Shown here piece by piece: positions 34,276-42,842 of a stretch of 64,000 bases of DNA; position 1 is the first letter of the stretch, and each line of letters begins with the position of its first letter. Source of the stretch: Arenibaculum pallidiluteum (GTDB lineage: Bacteria > Pseudomonadota > Alphaproteobacteria > Azospirillales > Azospirillaceae); the NCBI RefSeq assembly GCF_017355985.1, contig NZ_JAFIQU010000010.1, positions 1-64,000 on the forward strand. Reading direction: 5' to 3'. The notes under the pieces are model-generated. The model searched no databases. It saw only the letters and a program-made list of their open reading frames with translations, and was not told the DNA's origin. The translations under genes were made by a program, and so were the position numbers.

Positions 34276-35493
34276 TCACGGGCGTGTCTCAAAGGCGACC
34301 GGCCAGTCCGCCGCCTTGCCCAGCTCCCCGGTCGGGAGCGCCGGGCCGAAGCTAAGCGCCCGCGGGCGCTGGGGCACGGGAAGCGTCCCTTCGATCCAAG
34401 CAGAGAGCTGGGCGCGAAGCTCCGCCTCAGGTGGAGCGTGCGGGGAGGGAACGACAAAGGCCTTGAGCCGGGTCCCCTCGTCGGGCCGCATCAGCCGGAC
34501 CGCGCACTCCGCGACGTGCGGATGGTCCAGCAGGCGCTCGCGCACGGCCCGGGGCGAGACATTGACACCGCCCACCTGGACGACTGAGTCGAGCCGACCC
34601 CCCGGCCGAAACTCACCGCCCTCCCAGGCGAGCCGGTCCTGGAGCGGCCTTGACGCCGCACCGCCCGGGAGGATCCGCAAGACCTCGCCTTCCTCGAAGC
34701 GCCACCAGGGAAAGGGCCGGAAGCCCGCGTCGGGATCGTCGCGCCAGCCGAGGCCGGCCGTCTCCGAGGAGCCGAAGACCTCCACCAGCCGCGAGAGACC
34801 CAGTCCCCGCACGCCCCTCGCGGTCTCGGCCGGGCAAGGGGCGGTGGACGAGGTCCCCGCAACGTCCCCCGGGATCAGCGGCGCGGCACGCAGCACGGCC
34901 CGCCAGAACTCGGGGTGGCCGACTACGAGGTCGCCGGGGCGGAGCAGCGCGCCGAGCGCGGCCGGGGAGCGCTCTCGCAAGTCAAGTACCTCGGCGTCGA
35001 GGTGCGCCGGCAGCAGCACCGTGAACAGAAACCCGTAGATGTGGTGGGCCGGCACCGCGGACAGCACGCGCCGCCGTCCCGGCAACAGGCCGGCCAGGTG
35101 CGCCGCCTCCTCTTCCAGCGCGAGGAGCGGATGGGGGCAGGGCTTGCCTGCCCCGGTGCTGCCCGAGGTGCGGAACGTCATCTCCCCGTCGAACCGGGCC
35201 AGTGCGGCACGGGCCACCTCCAGCCAGCCGCCGAGGGTGCGCCGCACGAGCAGGTAATCCTCGATCCCGCTGCGGTGGATTTGGAACAGCTCGGTCAGCG
35301 CCGCTGAAAGCTGCAGAAGTTCCAGCGAGTCGGCGCCGAGACCGCCGTCCCCGATCAGGAGATCCTCGGGCCAGGGCCGCGGGACCGCCAGCCTCGGCTC
35401 GCCGGGCCGGAGCTTCGCCAACTCGTCGGAGATGAGGTCGGCGACGACCCGTGAGAAGCTCCCCTCGTTCACCCACCAAGGACGGTCGGTCAT
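34276..35493 (-). CDS. pcl: Short p-coumarate:CoA ligase (pCL) of the PYP pathway, 405 aa
   Basis: ANL-superfamily acyl-adenylating enzyme. Adenylation motifs are visible: P-loop FRTSGSTGAGKP (107-118), VFGSSETAGLGWR (A5), GRLDSVVQVGGVNVSPRAVR (A7/A8) and the C-terminal catalytic lysine in PTGELGKA. At about 400 aa it is much shorter than plant-type 4CL, as for ligases paired with photoactive yellow protein, which activate p-coumarate for attachment to PYP. The N-terminus includes LGADSLELLQLSAALTELF, resembling an acyl-carrier 4'-phosphopantetheine site (Ser56). It is 11 bp downstream of pyp and surely co-transcribed. Confidence 0.82.
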   Translation of the reverse strand: MTDRPWWVNEGSFSRVVADLISDELAKLRPGEPRLAVPRPWPEDLLIGDGGLGADSLELLQLSAALTELFQIHRSGIEDYLLVRRTLGGWLEVARAALARFDGEMTFRTSGSTGAGKPCPHPLLALEEEAAHLAGLLPGRRRVLSAVPAHHIYGFLFTVLLPAHLDAEVLDLRERSPAALGALLRPGDLVVGHPEFWRAVLRAAPLIPGDVAGTSSTAPCPAETARGVRGLGLSRLVEVFGSSETAGLGWRDDPDAGFRPFPWWRFEEGEVLRILPGGAASRPLQDRLAWEGGEFRPGGRLDSVVQVGGVNVSPRAVRERLLDHPHVAECAVRLMRPDEGTRLKAFVVPSPHAPPEAELRAQLSAWIEGTLPVPQRPRALSFGPALPTGELGKAADWPVAFETRP

Positions 35494-35504
35494 GGTCTCT
35501 GCCC

Positions 35505-35894
35505 TCAGAGGCGCTTGACGAAGACCCAGTAGCTGTCGCCCACCAGGGCCTTCTTCATGTGCACCTTCACCTTGGTGGACTTCATCTGGTAGTCGAAGGT
35601 GTACTCGAACATGACATTCAGGTTGCCCGCCTTCACGCCCTTGTCGAACTCGCCTTTAAAGCGAGGCGTGTTGGTACAGGGGGCGACCTCGGTAAAGAAG
35701 CTCTTCCCGATCACTGTCTTCGGGTCGCGGCCCGTAATTGCGCCCTCGGCGGCATTGTACTGCAGGATCCGCCCCGAGGCGTCGAGCTGGATCGCGCCGA
35801 AGGCGAGGTTGTCGATGTCCTTGCCGCCGAGCTTCGCCATGACGTTCTCGATGTCCGTCTTGCCAAACTCGACGAACTGCATCCCGTTATCCAT
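35505..35894 (-). CDS. pyp: Photoactive yellow protein (PYP), 129 aa
   Basis: PAS-fold blue-light receptor whose p-coumaryl chromophore is bound by thioester to a cysteine. ATG 35894 follows GGAGAGGAACA. Compared with the Halorhodospira protein (offset +4) all active-site residues are present: Tyr46 (Y42), Glu50 (E46), Thr54 (T50), Arg56 (R52) and chromophore Cys73 (C69) in EVAPCTNTP. The segment [20 protein letters not shown] followed by [19 protein letters not shown] is almost family-invariant. First gene of a pyp-pcl operon. No output domain is fused; the signalling partner is unknown. An adjacent GGDEF remnant lies upstream. Confidence 0.96.
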   Translation of the reverse strand: MDNGMQFVEFGKTDIENVMAKLGGKDIDNLAFGAIQLDASGRILQYNAAEGAITGRDPKTVIGKSFFTEVAPCTNTPRFKGEFDKGVKAGNLNVMFEYTFDYQMKSTKVKVHMKKALVGDSYWVFVKRL

Positions 35895-36184
35895 TGTTCC
35901 TCTCCGCGCAGGATACCTCGATCTGACGAGGCGCACGGGAGATAGCTCCACTAGTTCGTTCTTCCATACGACTAAAATCCTATGACCATATCAATCCGCG
36001 ATCACAAAGGATGTTATCGGACGATGGGTTAATTGTTGTGGGTCGCTGGAGCCGCATCTGCGAGATCTTGGTCCGGCTTGGCTGCTCGCGGATGGACTAT
36101 CCTTCCGCATAGATTCTCGAAAGCCCGTTTCGAGTCGCCTGTTCTCGGACCTCAGTGACGCGCCGGGCGCGGCGTCGCGACTGC

Positions 36185-36403
36185 TCAGGTCGAGGCCAGC
36201 GATCCAGCCCGGCAGGCGTTGCCGCGCACGAACATAGCCCGGTTTCGCCCGGCGCGCTTAGCCTCGTACAGCGCCTTGTCGGACGTCGCCAGGAGACGCT
36301 CAGGCGTCATGCCGTCGTCCGGCCATGCCGCAATGCCGATGCTGCATCTCACGCGAACGGCCATCCCCTTGAAGTGTGGTTTCAGCCATAAGCTGGAATA
36401 CAA
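36185..36403 (-). pseudogene. C-terminal piece of a GGDEF diguanylate cyclase
   Basis: VRVRCSIGIAAWPDDGMTPE, then RLLATSDKALYEAKRAGRNR is the end of a GGDEF domain, after the catalytic GG(D/E)EF site, which is absent. The fragment has a few added residues at both ends. It lies 291 bp upstream of pyp on the same strand. A complete cyclase may once have stood here. Confidence 0.8.
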
Positions 36404-36500
36404 TGGAACCGACGTTTCGGTGCGGCGTCCATCTTGAGGCGCCTTACCGTAATTTTCCTCGCGGATACTGACAAAACCCCAAGATGCCGGGCATGGCGGA

Positions 36501-36527
36501 AACGGTCGGGCATCGGGCCCGACCGTT
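36501..36527. terminator. Strong hairpin, possible terminator
   Basis: AACGGTCGGGC (36501-36511) and GCCCGACCGTT (36517-36527) pair perfectly around a 5-nt loop, followed on the plus strand by CTTTAA and on the minus strand by TTTCC. It lies just after the stop (36554) of the minus-strand broken gene and could end its transcript. Confidence 0.5.
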
Positions 36528-36553
36528 CTTTAAGATTGACCCGCGTGATCGCG

Positions 36554-37890
36554 TTAGCGGCAGTAAAGCAGGGCCATGGCCGCTTGATGGGCGTTCAGTC
36601 CATCCTTGTTGGCAGTCTGGCAAAGCTTGCGGGTCAAGTCGGTATCCGGCCGTGAGGCGGATACAAGCATCGCTGAAGGCTCTCGCCACTCACGAATGGA
36701 AAGATCATGAACCTTGGCGTCGTCACCGATCTGCACGCCGACGAGAGCCTTCCGATCTGATCGGACTTCCATCTCGCGCATGACAATCTTGCCAGACAAT
36801 TCAGCGGCCGCTTCCGAGGTCTTGCCTTTGATTGCTGCCGACGCTGACGGCTTGGTGCCGAAGACCTGCGCAAATGCGTTGTTGGCGGCGTCCCGACCGA
36901 ACAGACTGCTCATCGCATCCTTTACCACACCCTGCTGAATGATGGACGGCAAGTCCTGCTCGCTAAAGGTCTTGACGACGTAGTCCTTGCCGCCACCGAA
37001 ACAGCCCGGCTTCTCCATTCCGGATACGCGGATCCCAGCCTCGCGGAGTTCGCAGACGAAGTCACGCAGCGTGCCGATTTCCGTACCAACGAGCACCCCA
37101 AGCTTGCCATCGCTCGCTGAAAGGCCGGAGTCCTTGAGGGCGGCGTCGCAGGCCCCATCGAACATGGCCAGTGCTGCTTTCCGGGTCTCGTCACGCATAG
37201 TGGCGAGCGTTGGCAGCGGATAGCTTCTGCTTGTCGCTCGAGCGTCATCGCGCCGATAGCGATTTCGAGGGCATTGCGGCGGCTGGCTGGGATCTGCGCG
37301 AGCTCGGCACGGAACTCCGGAAGGGAGTCTTTGAGTGCCTTGTCAGCACGTTCGCGGGCCATTCCCCGCAAACGGTCGGCGTGCGGCTTTCCTGTGTCGC
37401 CCGTGAAGGGCGATGCTGCCTCATCGCCGGCCTCCAGCGTGGCCAAAGCCACTTCCATTCCTGCTCTCTTGGTCTCCTTCAACTCCAGTGCGGCCTGATC
37501 CGCCAGTTCACCGTAAATGCGGTCAAGCCGCGCCGACACAAGCTTGCGGATCTCGGCCTCCGCCGGCGTCCCGGAGAAGGATGCCAATGCGGAGTCCTGC
37601 AGACGCTCCGCCTGCTCGACGGACGACCATCTCACTGGCAGTGCGTCGAGTTCGGTTTTGATTCCGGGAAGGCTTGAAGACGCGATCTGTGCAACACGAC
37701 GGTCGACTGCGGAGCGGTATTCCTGCAGCCCCGCGGCGTCACCGCCAACAAGCCGCTCGATCTCATTGCGGCGCTGCATGAGAGATGCAACCCCGGTTGG
37801 ACTCTCCGCAGCCTTGGCAACGGCTTCGGTCTCCTGCCTGACCACCGCCTCACGAGCTTCTGAGCGGAACTTAGTCTCGGCAGCATTGAG
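36554..37890 (-). pseudogene. Large hypothetical gene, truncated at the 5' end and frameshifted
   Basis: From about 37890 the frame reads LNAAETKFRSEAREAVVRQE, a long charged coiled-coil-like region, to IAIGAMTLERQAEA near 37225; then the text moves to another frame (RSYPLPTLATMRDETRKAAL) that runs to 36554 (MALLYCR). The C-terminal part has GMEKPGCFGGGKDYVVKTFS. I do not recognise the family. Codon GC is lower than around it, hinting at foreign origin. The 5' end is missing and is fused in frame to the start of an SDR gene. Confidence 0.65.
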
Positions 37891-38043
37891 GTCGCCCGCC
37901 TCGATGAATCCGCGCGCAAGCGCCGCCCCGATGCCTGACGTAGCACCGGTGACGAGCACGCGTCGGCCGGCGAACCACTGCGATGCCCAGGCCCTGGAGA
38001 CGGGTTCGGACACTGCGGACAGGGACCTGTGCGAATCGGTCAC
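37891..38043 (-). pseudogene. 5' remnant of an SDR oxidoreductase, last gene of the catabolic operon
   Basis: ATG 38043 begins MTDSHRSLSAVSEPV and then WFAGRRVLVTGATSGIGAALARG, the cofactor loop of a classical SDR; the protein changes sense right after FIEAGD near 37891, where foreign coding text begins without a stop. It lies 73 bp after the cupin gene on the same strand, so it was probably the terminal gene of the TRAP operon before a deletion or insertion. Confidence 0.75.
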
Positions 38044-38116
38044 GGCGGCCTCTCGAAATGGCGGCGCGGGGCGAACGGCCCGCCGCGGACAGGGATCTCA
38101 GCGAGCCGGGGTGCTG

Positions 38117-38614
38117 TCAGCGAACAAATCGATCCACGTAGTCGCGGCCTAGGCCGCAGGCCTCGTAGTGACGGCGGCACATGTCAATCTTCGTGAAGAC
38201 GTCCTCGTAGCCCGTGCGGACGTTGTTCTCGTCGAGGTAGATCATGCAGCCCGTGATGTTGAAGAAAGTGATCATCTCCTTCGTGTCCTCGGGAACTAAA
38301 AGCGTGTGGATCTCGCCCGGCGGCTCGAAAACGTAAGAGCCTTCCGTCGCGACCCAGTCGTGCTCGCGGTAGTGCCAGCGGCCCCTCAGCACGAAGCCGT
38401 GCACCGGATTGGGATGAAGGTGGCGCGACAAGACGCCGGATCGGCGGACCCTCAGCAGATTGCACCACTGGCCCTGCATCGTGTTCAGCATCAGCGGACG
38501 GAACCAGACGTCGGGAGCCTGCGGGACCCACACCCGCTCGTCCTCGGGAATCGCCACCACGGCGATCTCCGGAGGCGCAAGGACGTGGGTCGAGCCTTTC
38601 ATGTCGGCGTACAT
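38117..38614 (-). CDS. Cupin-fold 2,4'-dihydroxyacetophenone dioxygenase-like protein, 165 aa
   Basis: Cupin motif 1 RHLHPNPVHGFVLRGRWHYR (His, His, and a third ligand further on) and motif 2 EPPGEIHTLLVPED provide the metal-binding set of a mononuclear iron enzyme. Overall it matches the DAD-like branch (2,4'-dihydroxyacetophenone dioxygenase/ChrR-type cupin), which splits C-C bonds next to ketones. Located directly after the TRAP permease genes, so it likely acts on the imported compound or a derivative. Exact substrate unknown. Confidence 0.8.
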   Translation of the reverse strand: MYADMKGSTHVLAPPEIAVVAIPEDERVWVPQAPDVWFRPLMLNTMQGQWCNLLRVRRSGVLSRHLHPNPVHGFVLRGRWHYREHDWVATEGSYVFEPPGEIHTLLVPEDTKEMITFFNITGCMIYLDENNVRTGYEDVFTKIDMCRRHYEACGLGRDYVDRFVR

Positions 38615-38639
38615 GGCGGTTCTCCTCTCGTGTCGGATC

Positions 38640-39914
38640 TCAGCCGGCGAGCAGATTCGCCGGCCACAGGACGATCTGCGGGACGAACGCGATGACGACG
38701 AGAACGACGATGTTGACGATGTAGAACGGCATGGATGCGCGGGAGAGGCGTTCGACCGACACGCCGGAGACCAGCGAGGTCGCGAACAGGCAGGTCCCGA
38801 CCGGAGGCGTTGCCAGTCCCATGGCCAGCGCCGTAACCATGAAGATCAGGAAGTGCAGCGGGTCGACGCCCGCCTTAACAGCTGCGGGCAGCAGGATCGG
38901 GATCAGCATCAGGGCGGCCGCGACGATGTCCATCAGCATTCCGACCACGAGGAAGATCAAGGCCATGAGCAGCAGCACGAAGGACGGATCGCTCGTGATC
39001 GCCATGATCATCGAGGACGCCTTGGAAGGGAGCTGGTCGATCGTGAAGACGTAGGTCGCGGTGCTCGCGACCATCAAGATCAGGAGGACCGTACCGGCAG
39101 TCCGCCCCGCCTCGACGAGCAGGCCAGGCAGGTCCGACAGGCGGATCTCCCGATGCACGAGCAGGCCGACAATCAGCGTATAGAGCACGGCCAGGGCCGC
39201 AGCCTCGGTCGGCGTCACGATGCCGGAGAACATGGCTGTCAGGATGATCACGGGGGCGCCGAGCGATGGCGCGGCGCGGCCGATCATCTTGAGGCTTGTC
39301 GCCATGTCGAAGCGCGTATCACTGCCGTAGCCGTGGACCCTCGACACGAACGCGTTGTATGCGAAGAGCGCGACGGCCAGAACGATGCCGGGGCCCAAGC
39401 CGCCGGCCAGCGCCTTGCCGACTGACTGCTCCGCCGCAGCGGCGGCGACGATCACGAGGATGCTCGGCGGCACCAGGGTCGCGAGGGTCGATGTGATGAG
39501 CGTGAGCGCCGCCGAATAGGGTAGCGGGTAGTTGCGGGCCGTCATCTCTTGGATCTCGATGCGGCCGATGCTCGCGATGTCGGCCACCGACGACCCAGAG
39601 ATGCCGCCGAAAACGAAGCTGGACAAGATGTTGACGTGGCCGAGTCCGCCCTTGAGACGGCCGACCGCGGCCTCCGCCGCGCTGAAGATGCGCTCCGACA
39701 GGCCCCCGCGCTCCATGATGCCGCCCGCCAGCACGAAGAGCGGCACGGCGATCAAAAGGAAGGAGTTGATCGACGTTTCCATGGATTGCGCGACCATGAC
39801 GAGCGGCAGGTCGTAGTACCAGAGGGTGGCGACGGCACCCAGTCCGAGGGACACGGCGAGCGGCACGCCGGCGACGCACAGGCCGAGGAAGACGGCCAGC
39901 AGGACAAGGCTCAT
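38640..39914 (-). CDS. dctM: TRAP transporter large permease, DctM family, 424 aa
   Basis: About twelve hydrophobic segments, start MSLVLLAVFLGLCVAGVPLA, motif AGGIMERGGLSERIFSAAEA and GHVNILSSFVFGGISGSSVA are typical of DctM, the ion-coupled permease. ATG 39914 overlaps the DctQ stop (ATGA, 39911-39914), which shows coupled translation; upstream in-frame extension is rejected. Works with DctQ and DctP for sodium-driven uptake of an organic acid. Confidence 0.95.
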   Translation of the reverse strand: MSLVLLAVFLGLCVAGVPLAVSLGLGAVATLWYYDLPLVMVAQSMETSINSFLLIAVPLFVLAGGIMERGGLSERIFSAAEAAVGRLKGGLGHVNILSSFVFGGISGSSVADIASIGRIEIQEMTARNYPLPYSAALTLITSTLATLVPPSILVIVAAAAAEQSVGKALAGGLGPGIVLAVALFAYNAFVSRVHGYGSDTRFDMATSLKMIGRAAPSLGAPVIILTAMFSGIVTPTEAAALAVLYTLIVGLLVHREIRLSDLPGLLVEAGRTAGTVLLILMVASTATYVFTIDQLPSKASSMIMAITSDPSFVLLLMALIFLVVGMLMDIVAAALMLIPILLPAAVKAGVDPLHFLIFMVTALAMGLATPPVGTCLFATSLVSGVSVERLSRASMPFYIVNIVVLVVIAFVPQIVLWPANLLAG

Positions 39915-40522
39915 GTGCGATGCTCCCGACCCCGTGTCTCGGGGTCCTGGTTCGTTTCGGTGGCGTACTTCCTGTCCAGGATGGCCAGGGCTGCCCGTTC
40001 GTCGGCAAGGTCCCTGGGAAGGCTCATCAGGCTGCCGATTGCAGCGAGGGCCGACCCCAGGACCACGGGGGCGGTCGCCAGCCACATCCCGATGCCGAGC
40101 ACGGGAGATGTTTCACCGAAGGCGAGCCTCTGCATCAGCATGTCGACCGCGTACCAGCCGACGATCGAGAAGAGCAGGATGCTCGCGACCGCCGACAGGT
40201 AATGCGGCAGGGAACGCAGCGAACGCGGCAGCATCGCGGACAGGAGGAAGATGCGGGGATGGCTCCGGCTGTGGAAACCCGTCGCCATGCCGAGGAACGC
40301 GGTCCAAATGAACAGGAGGCGGGCGAGCTCCTCAGTCCAGGGCGCCCCGAAGCCAAACAGCCGGCTGGCCGCCTGGCAGGACACCGAGAAGAGGAGCGCG
40401 GCGACCACAACGAAGAGCAGGCCGTCGACCGCCCGCCAGATCAGGCGGTCGATACCGGCCAGGAGCCCTTGCGCCTGCGCGTGCTGCGCCGGTGTGGAGT
40501 GTATTGGGATGGTCATCGTCAT
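39911..40522 (-). CDS. dctQ: TRAP transporter small permease, DctQ family, 203 aa
   Basis: Four membrane segments (residues about 30-180), with the family signature APWTEELARLLFIWTAFLGM followed by HIRLD-like SRSHPRIF. It bridges DctP and DctM. ATG 40522 overlaps the DctP stop (40519-40522), and its own stop overlaps dctM. Length is normal for DctQ. Confidence 0.93.
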   Translation of the reverse strand: MTMTIPIHSTPAQHAQAQGLLAGIDRLIWRAVDGLLFVVVAALLFSVSCQAASRLFGFGAPWTEELARLLFIWTAFLGMATGFHSRSHPRIFLLSAMLPRSLRSLPHYLSAVASILLFSIVGWYAVDMLMQRLAFGETSPVLGIGMWLATAPVVLGSALAAIGSLMSLPRDLADERAALAILDRKYATETNQDPETRGREHRT

Positions 40523-41547
40523 GACTTTCCGACCGCCCTGAGGCTCTGCTGGAGAAACTCGGCGCCGATCGAGCCAGCGAACTGCGGATACAGGCCGGCA
40601 GCGATCTTCTGAATCCTCTCCAGCTCGCCGGGCTGGAACTCGTTGACGGTCATGCCCTTCTGCTTGAGCTGAGCGACGATCGCGGCTTCCTGCTCGATCT
40701 CCTTGGCGTTGCGCTCTTTGATCGTCTGCGCCGCGGCCTCGCGCACCTTGTCCTGCTGCGCCGCGGGGACTCTGCCCCAGGCGGTTCTGCTGAGCGCGAG
40801 CACGTAAGAGTCCGCGACATGGCGGGTCAGGTTTAGGTGCTTTTGGACTTCGTAAAAGCGGTTGTTGAGCGGCACCTCGACCGGATTCTCCTGGCCGTCG
40901 ATGGCTCCGAGCTGGAGGGCGGTGTAGACCTCGGCGAACGCCATGGGTGTCGGGTTGGCGCCGAGAGCCTTGAACAGCTGGACGAAAAGCTGGTTGTTCG
41001 GGACCCGGAGCTTGAGCCCCTGAAAATCCTCGGCCTTGGTGATCGCGGTCTGCTTCGTCGTCGTGTTCCGGAACGTCCGGATCATAAGGCCTAGCCCTTG
41101 GATTCTCAGGCGCTCGAGCGAGGCGAGGAGCGCCTTTCCGGGATCGCCCTCGAGGTAACCGATGAGCTGGTTGTAGTCCGAGAACAGGTAGGGGAGGCTG
41201 ACCGCGTTCATCCGGGGCTCGAAGGATGCATAGACGCTGCTGGCCAGAATCAGGCCGTCGAGCGCGCCCGCGCCGAGCTGGTTAATCGCGGCGTTCTGGT
41301 CGTTGCCGAACAGGATGCCGTCGGGGAAGACCGTGATTGCGACCTCGCCACCGGTCTTCTCCTTCACGAGATCCGCAAACCGCGTCGCGGCCTGCCCGAC
41401 CGACGAGGTCGCCGGATCGGCAACTGCCAGCCGGAGCGTCACTGCCGCCTCTGCCCGGCGGACTCCAACCAGGGCGACGGCCGCGACCCCGGCCCCCAGG
41501 GCAAGCACAGATCGGCGGTTCCAGCCTCGATGCGTCACGTCGTTCAT
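40519..41547 (-). CDS. dctP: TRAP transporter substrate-binding protein, DctP family, 342 aa
   Basis: Tat-like leader NRRSVLALGAGVAAVAL with cleavage near RAEAA, then the two-lobed ligand-binding fold (VTLRLAVADPATSSVGQAAT; GEVAITVFPDGILFGNDQNA). The specificity arginine region LKLRVPNNQLFVQLFKALGA and AFAEVYTALQLGAIDGQENP are standard for binding a carboxylate. Substrate probably an organic or sugar acid linked to the dehydrogenases upstream; identity not deducible. Stop overlaps dctQ. Confidence 0.94.
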   Translation of the reverse strand: MNDVTHRGWNRRSVLALGAGVAAVALVGVRRAEAAVTLRLAVADPATSSVGQAATRFADLVKEKTGGEVAITVFPDGILFGNDQNAAINQLGAGALDGLILASSVYASFEPRMNAVSLPYLFSDYNQLIGYLEGDPGKALLASLERLRIQGLGLMIRTFRNTTTKQTAITKAEDFQGLKLRVPNNQLFVQLFKALGANPTPMAFAEVYTALQLGAIDGQENPVEVPLNNRFYEVQKHLNLTRHVADSYVLALSRTAWGRVPAAQQDKVREAAAQTIKERNAKEIEQEAAIVAQLKQKGMTVNEFQPGELERIQKIAAGLYPQFAGSIGAEFLQQSLRAVGKS

Positions 41548-41618
41548 GCCAACCTCCCCAGTGCGGCGTCCGTGTCGTCGGACGCCTTGTTGCGGATTTC
41601 CGGCGTCGTCGCGCCGGC

Positions 41619-42506
41619 CTATGTACTCCGTCTCCTCAGCTCGAGGATGACGGCGCTGTGGTCGAGATCGCCGCCGCCATGCGCGACAAGATCTGAGAAA
41701 AGCCCATCGATCAGGCCCGCGACCGGCAGGTCGAGGCCGAGGCGCTGCGCATGGGCCAGCGCCGTGGACGTGTCCTTGACCTGGTATTTGGCGGGTCCCC
41801 CTGGCCTGAAATCCCCCTCGATCATCCGCTGGCCGTGCTGCCTGAGCACCGAGGAGTCAGCGAACCCTCCGAGCAGGGCCTCGCGGACCCGAGCAGGATC
41901 GGCACCGCCGCGTTTGGCCAGGAGCAGCGCCTCGGCGACCGCGCAGATGTTGGAGGCAACCATCACCTGGTTGACCAGCTTGGCGAGCTGGCCGGTTCCC
42001 GCGGGCCCGACATGGGTCGCGCGACCGAGCGGCGCAAAGACCGGGTCTGCGTCCCGGAACGTGTCGGCGTCGCCGCCCACCATGATCGCGAGCGTTCCCG
42101 CAGCGGCCCCCTTCTCTCCGCCGGACACCGGCGCATCGAGGAAGCGGACGCCGCGATCCGCGGCCTGCCGGGCCTGGGCCTCGGCGGTATCCACGGGGAT
42201 GGAGCTCATGACCACGAGCGTGCTCCCTGGCCGCATCGCCCCGAGGACGCCGTCGGAACCGAGCAGGACCTCGTCGCACACCGGCCCGGAGCTCAGCATG
42301 CACACAACCAGGTCGGCTCCACCTGCTGCTAAGCGGGGCTCGTCCGTGACGGCGACACCGTGAGCCGCGAGCGCCTCCGCTTTGGCACGCGACCGGTTCC
42401 AGGCAGTCACCCGGTGGCCCGTAAGCGCAAGCCGCCGGGCCATGTGCCCACCCATTATCCCAGTGCCCACGAAACCGAGATCCAGACCGCCCGCAGCCGC
42501 GGTCAT
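41619..42506 (-). CDS. 3-hydroxyisobutyrate dehydrogenase-family oxidoreductase, 295 aa
   Basis: N-terminal NAD-binding loop LGFVGTGIMGGHMARRLALT, substrate motif DAPVSGGEKGAAAGTLAIM, and catalytic lysine in GQLAKLVNQVMVASN are those of beta-hydroxyacid dehydrogenases (HIBADH, tartronate semialdehyde reductase, glycerate-type). Probably oxidises or reduces a hydroxyacid/semialdehyde intermediate of the imported substrate. ATG 42506 overlaps the stop of the ABM gene by ATGA. Confidence 0.93.
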   Translation of the reverse strand: MTAAAGGLDLGFVGTGIMGGHMARRLALTGHRVTAWNRSRAKAEALAAHGVAVTDEPRLAAGGADLVVCMLSSGPVCDEVLLGSDGVLGAMRPGSTLVVMSSIPVDTAEAQARQAADRGVRFLDAPVSGGEKGAAAGTLAIMVGGDADTFRDADPVFAPLGRATHVGPAGTGQLAKLVNQVMVASNICAVAEALLLAKRGGADPARVREALLGGFADSSVLRQHGQRMIEGDFRPGGPAKYQVKDTSTALAHAQRLGLDLPVAGLIDGLFSDLVAHGGGDLDHSAVILELRRRST

Positions 42507-42832
42507 GGATGGACCCTTTCCGCGAACCGAACCGGACGTTCGGTCTCGACGAGCGGCGGGAATGCCTCTCGGAACCGTGCCAGGTGCGCCGTTTGGAGAT
42601 GAGTGTCGAAGGCCTCACGGTTGTCGTAGACCTCGTAGAACACGACGGTGTCCCCGAAACCGCCCGGCTGCGTCTCCGGGCGGATCACGTCGAACTGTCG
42701 GCAGCCCGGCTCGTCCCTCAGCGACGCCCGCGCGTCGTCAAGCGCCGCGTCGAGGAACTCCGCCATGCGACCGGGCTTCACTACGAACTCGGCAATGACG
42801 ACAAAGGGTCCCGGCTGCGGCCGACTTGCCAT
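42503..42832 (-). CDS. ABM-superfamily monooxygenase-like protein, 109 aa
   Basis: Dimeric ferredoxin-like fold of antibiotic biosynthesis monooxygenases: VVIAEFVVKPGRMAEFLDAA, GCRQFDVIRPETQPGGFGDT, VVFYEVYDNREAFDTHLQTAH. Members work without cofactors as quinol-forming monooxygenases or as isomerase-like helpers. It lies between two dehydrogenases in the TRAP operon and overlaps the HIBADH gene start. Confidence 0.88.
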   Translation of the reverse strand: MASRPQPGPFVVIAEFVVKPGRMAEFLDAALDDARASLRDEPGCRQFDVIRPETQPGGFGDTVVFYEVYDNREAFDTHLQTAHLARFREAFPPLVETERPVRFAERVHP

Positions 42833-42842
42833 GGATTCCCCC

